Shown here: one piece after another, positions 33,516 through 33,816 of the stretch
Position numbering within the stretch: the stretch's first letter is position 1
How the letters are laid out: each line of letters opens with the position of its first letter
Assembly: GCA_946184615.1 (NCBI GenBank)
Contig: CAMHFN010000022.1
Coordinates: forward strand, 1-33,816
Reading direction: 5' to 3'
Origin: an uncultured Bacteroidales bacterium
Lineage (GTDB): Bacteria > Bacteroidota > Bacteroidia > Bacteroidales > F082
DNA length: 33,816 nucleotides
Position numbers and translations under genes: made by a program
Notes under the pieces: model-generated
The model's database searches: none
What the model saw: the letters and a program-made list of their open reading frames with translations, nothing else
What the model was told of the DNA's origin: nothing

Positions 33516-33816
33516 GCTGTGACGGGTTTTTCAAGTTCAACTTTTGGAGCTTCCTGTGTTTGGGGAGCTTCGGCGGGCTGTTCCTCCTTCGGCTTGCGAG
33601 GTGGGAAGTTGACAGCGTGGATGGAGCCTCTCGGGCAGACTTCTACACACTTGCCGCAGGCCTTGCATTTGGTAGGATCGATGTAGGCCAAGTTGCCTTT
33701 CATCTCAATGGCCTCGAAGGGGCAGGTCTTGAGGCACTTCTGGCAGCCGATGCAGCCAACAGAGCAGTTCTTGACGACCAAAGCACCTTTGTCGGTGTTG
33801 GAGCAGCACACATAGA
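33512..33816 (-). CDS. rnfB: Rnf electron-transport complex subunit B, C-terminal part (cut by window edge)
   Basis: The frame is open to the right end of the window, so the N-terminal membrane anchor and first iron-sulfur domain are missing. The GTG at 33811 is an internal Val codon, not the start. The visible ~101 residues contain two ferredoxin 4Fe-4S motifs, CIGCQKCLKTCP and CKACGKCVEVCP, which is the RnfB polyferredoxin end. A Pro/Glu-rich tail of about 30 residues follows (PRKPKEEQPAEAPQ onward). The gene overlaps rnfC by 4 bases and should head the rnf operon, with its promoter outside the window. Confidence 0.92.
   Translation of the reverse strand, partial: YVCCSNTDKGALVVKNCSVGCIGCQKCLKTCPFEAIEMKGNLAYIDPTKCKACGKCVEVCPRGSIHAVNFPPRKPKEEQPAEAPQTQEAPKVELEKPVTA

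Noticed and set aside
33809..33811. GTG as the start of a short ferredoxin gene
   Set aside because: The frame stays open to the window end, and the protein matches only the C-terminal half of RnfB, so it is a truncated view of a larger gene.

Overview
This window looks like a chromosomal segment of a Bacteroidota bacterium, most likely order Bacteroidales. It carries type IX secretion (T9SS) genes: gldJ, two porU-like genes, porV, and two cargo proteins with C-terminal sorting domains. It also has a six-gene rnf cluster in the order B-C-D-G-E-A, a TamL-type Omp85 lipoprotein, promoter-like TAnnTTTG boxes, and AT-rich leaders without Shine-Dalgarno sequences. No tRNA, CRISPR array, insertion sequence or phage gene was seen. 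No gene-free stretch exceeds 300 bases.

Layout. (1) Positions 1-120: the 3' end of a 5S rRNA gene (+ strand), its terminator, and a second perfect hairpin facing the minus-strand genes. (2) 124-10991, minus strand: a tightly packed run read as gldJ, murF, anmK, exbB, exbD, tonB, folC, tamL and a RecD/Dda-like helicase. Most spacers are 3-31 bp or 4-bp overlaps. The exception is 75 bp before exbB, which holds promoter-like boxes. (3) 11141-19105, plus strand, divergent from gldJ: two consecutive complete PorU-type C25 peptidases sharing an ATGA overlap, then porV. (4) 19200-29189, minus strand, convergent with porV: a putative T9SS cargo operon read as a PKD/Ig-rich secreted protein, a lipoprotein, an outer-membrane beta-barrel and a gingipain-like protease. 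(5) 29326-33816, minus strand: rnfB (cut by the window edge), C, D, G, E and A, ended by a classic terminator.

How the genes fit together. PorV is the outer-membrane shuttle and PorU the sortase that removes the C-terminal domain of T9SS cargo and attaches the cargo to the surface. GldJ is a lipoprotein tied to the same system. The neighbouring operon supplies two probable substrates plus two envelope proteins that could anchor or assist them. MurF and AnmK (peptidoglycan precursor synthesis and recycling), ExbB-ExbD-TonB (outer-membrane energisation) and TamL (outer-membrane biogenesis) make most of the left half an envelope cluster. Rnf couples ferredoxin and NADH to an ion gradient in the inner membrane.

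The two most notable observations are the tandem duplication of porU with both catalytic dyads intact, and a set of short period-7 or period-8 tandem arrays. The arrays sit in several intergenic spacers, run through stop codons in two cases, and form large inverted repeats in two others.
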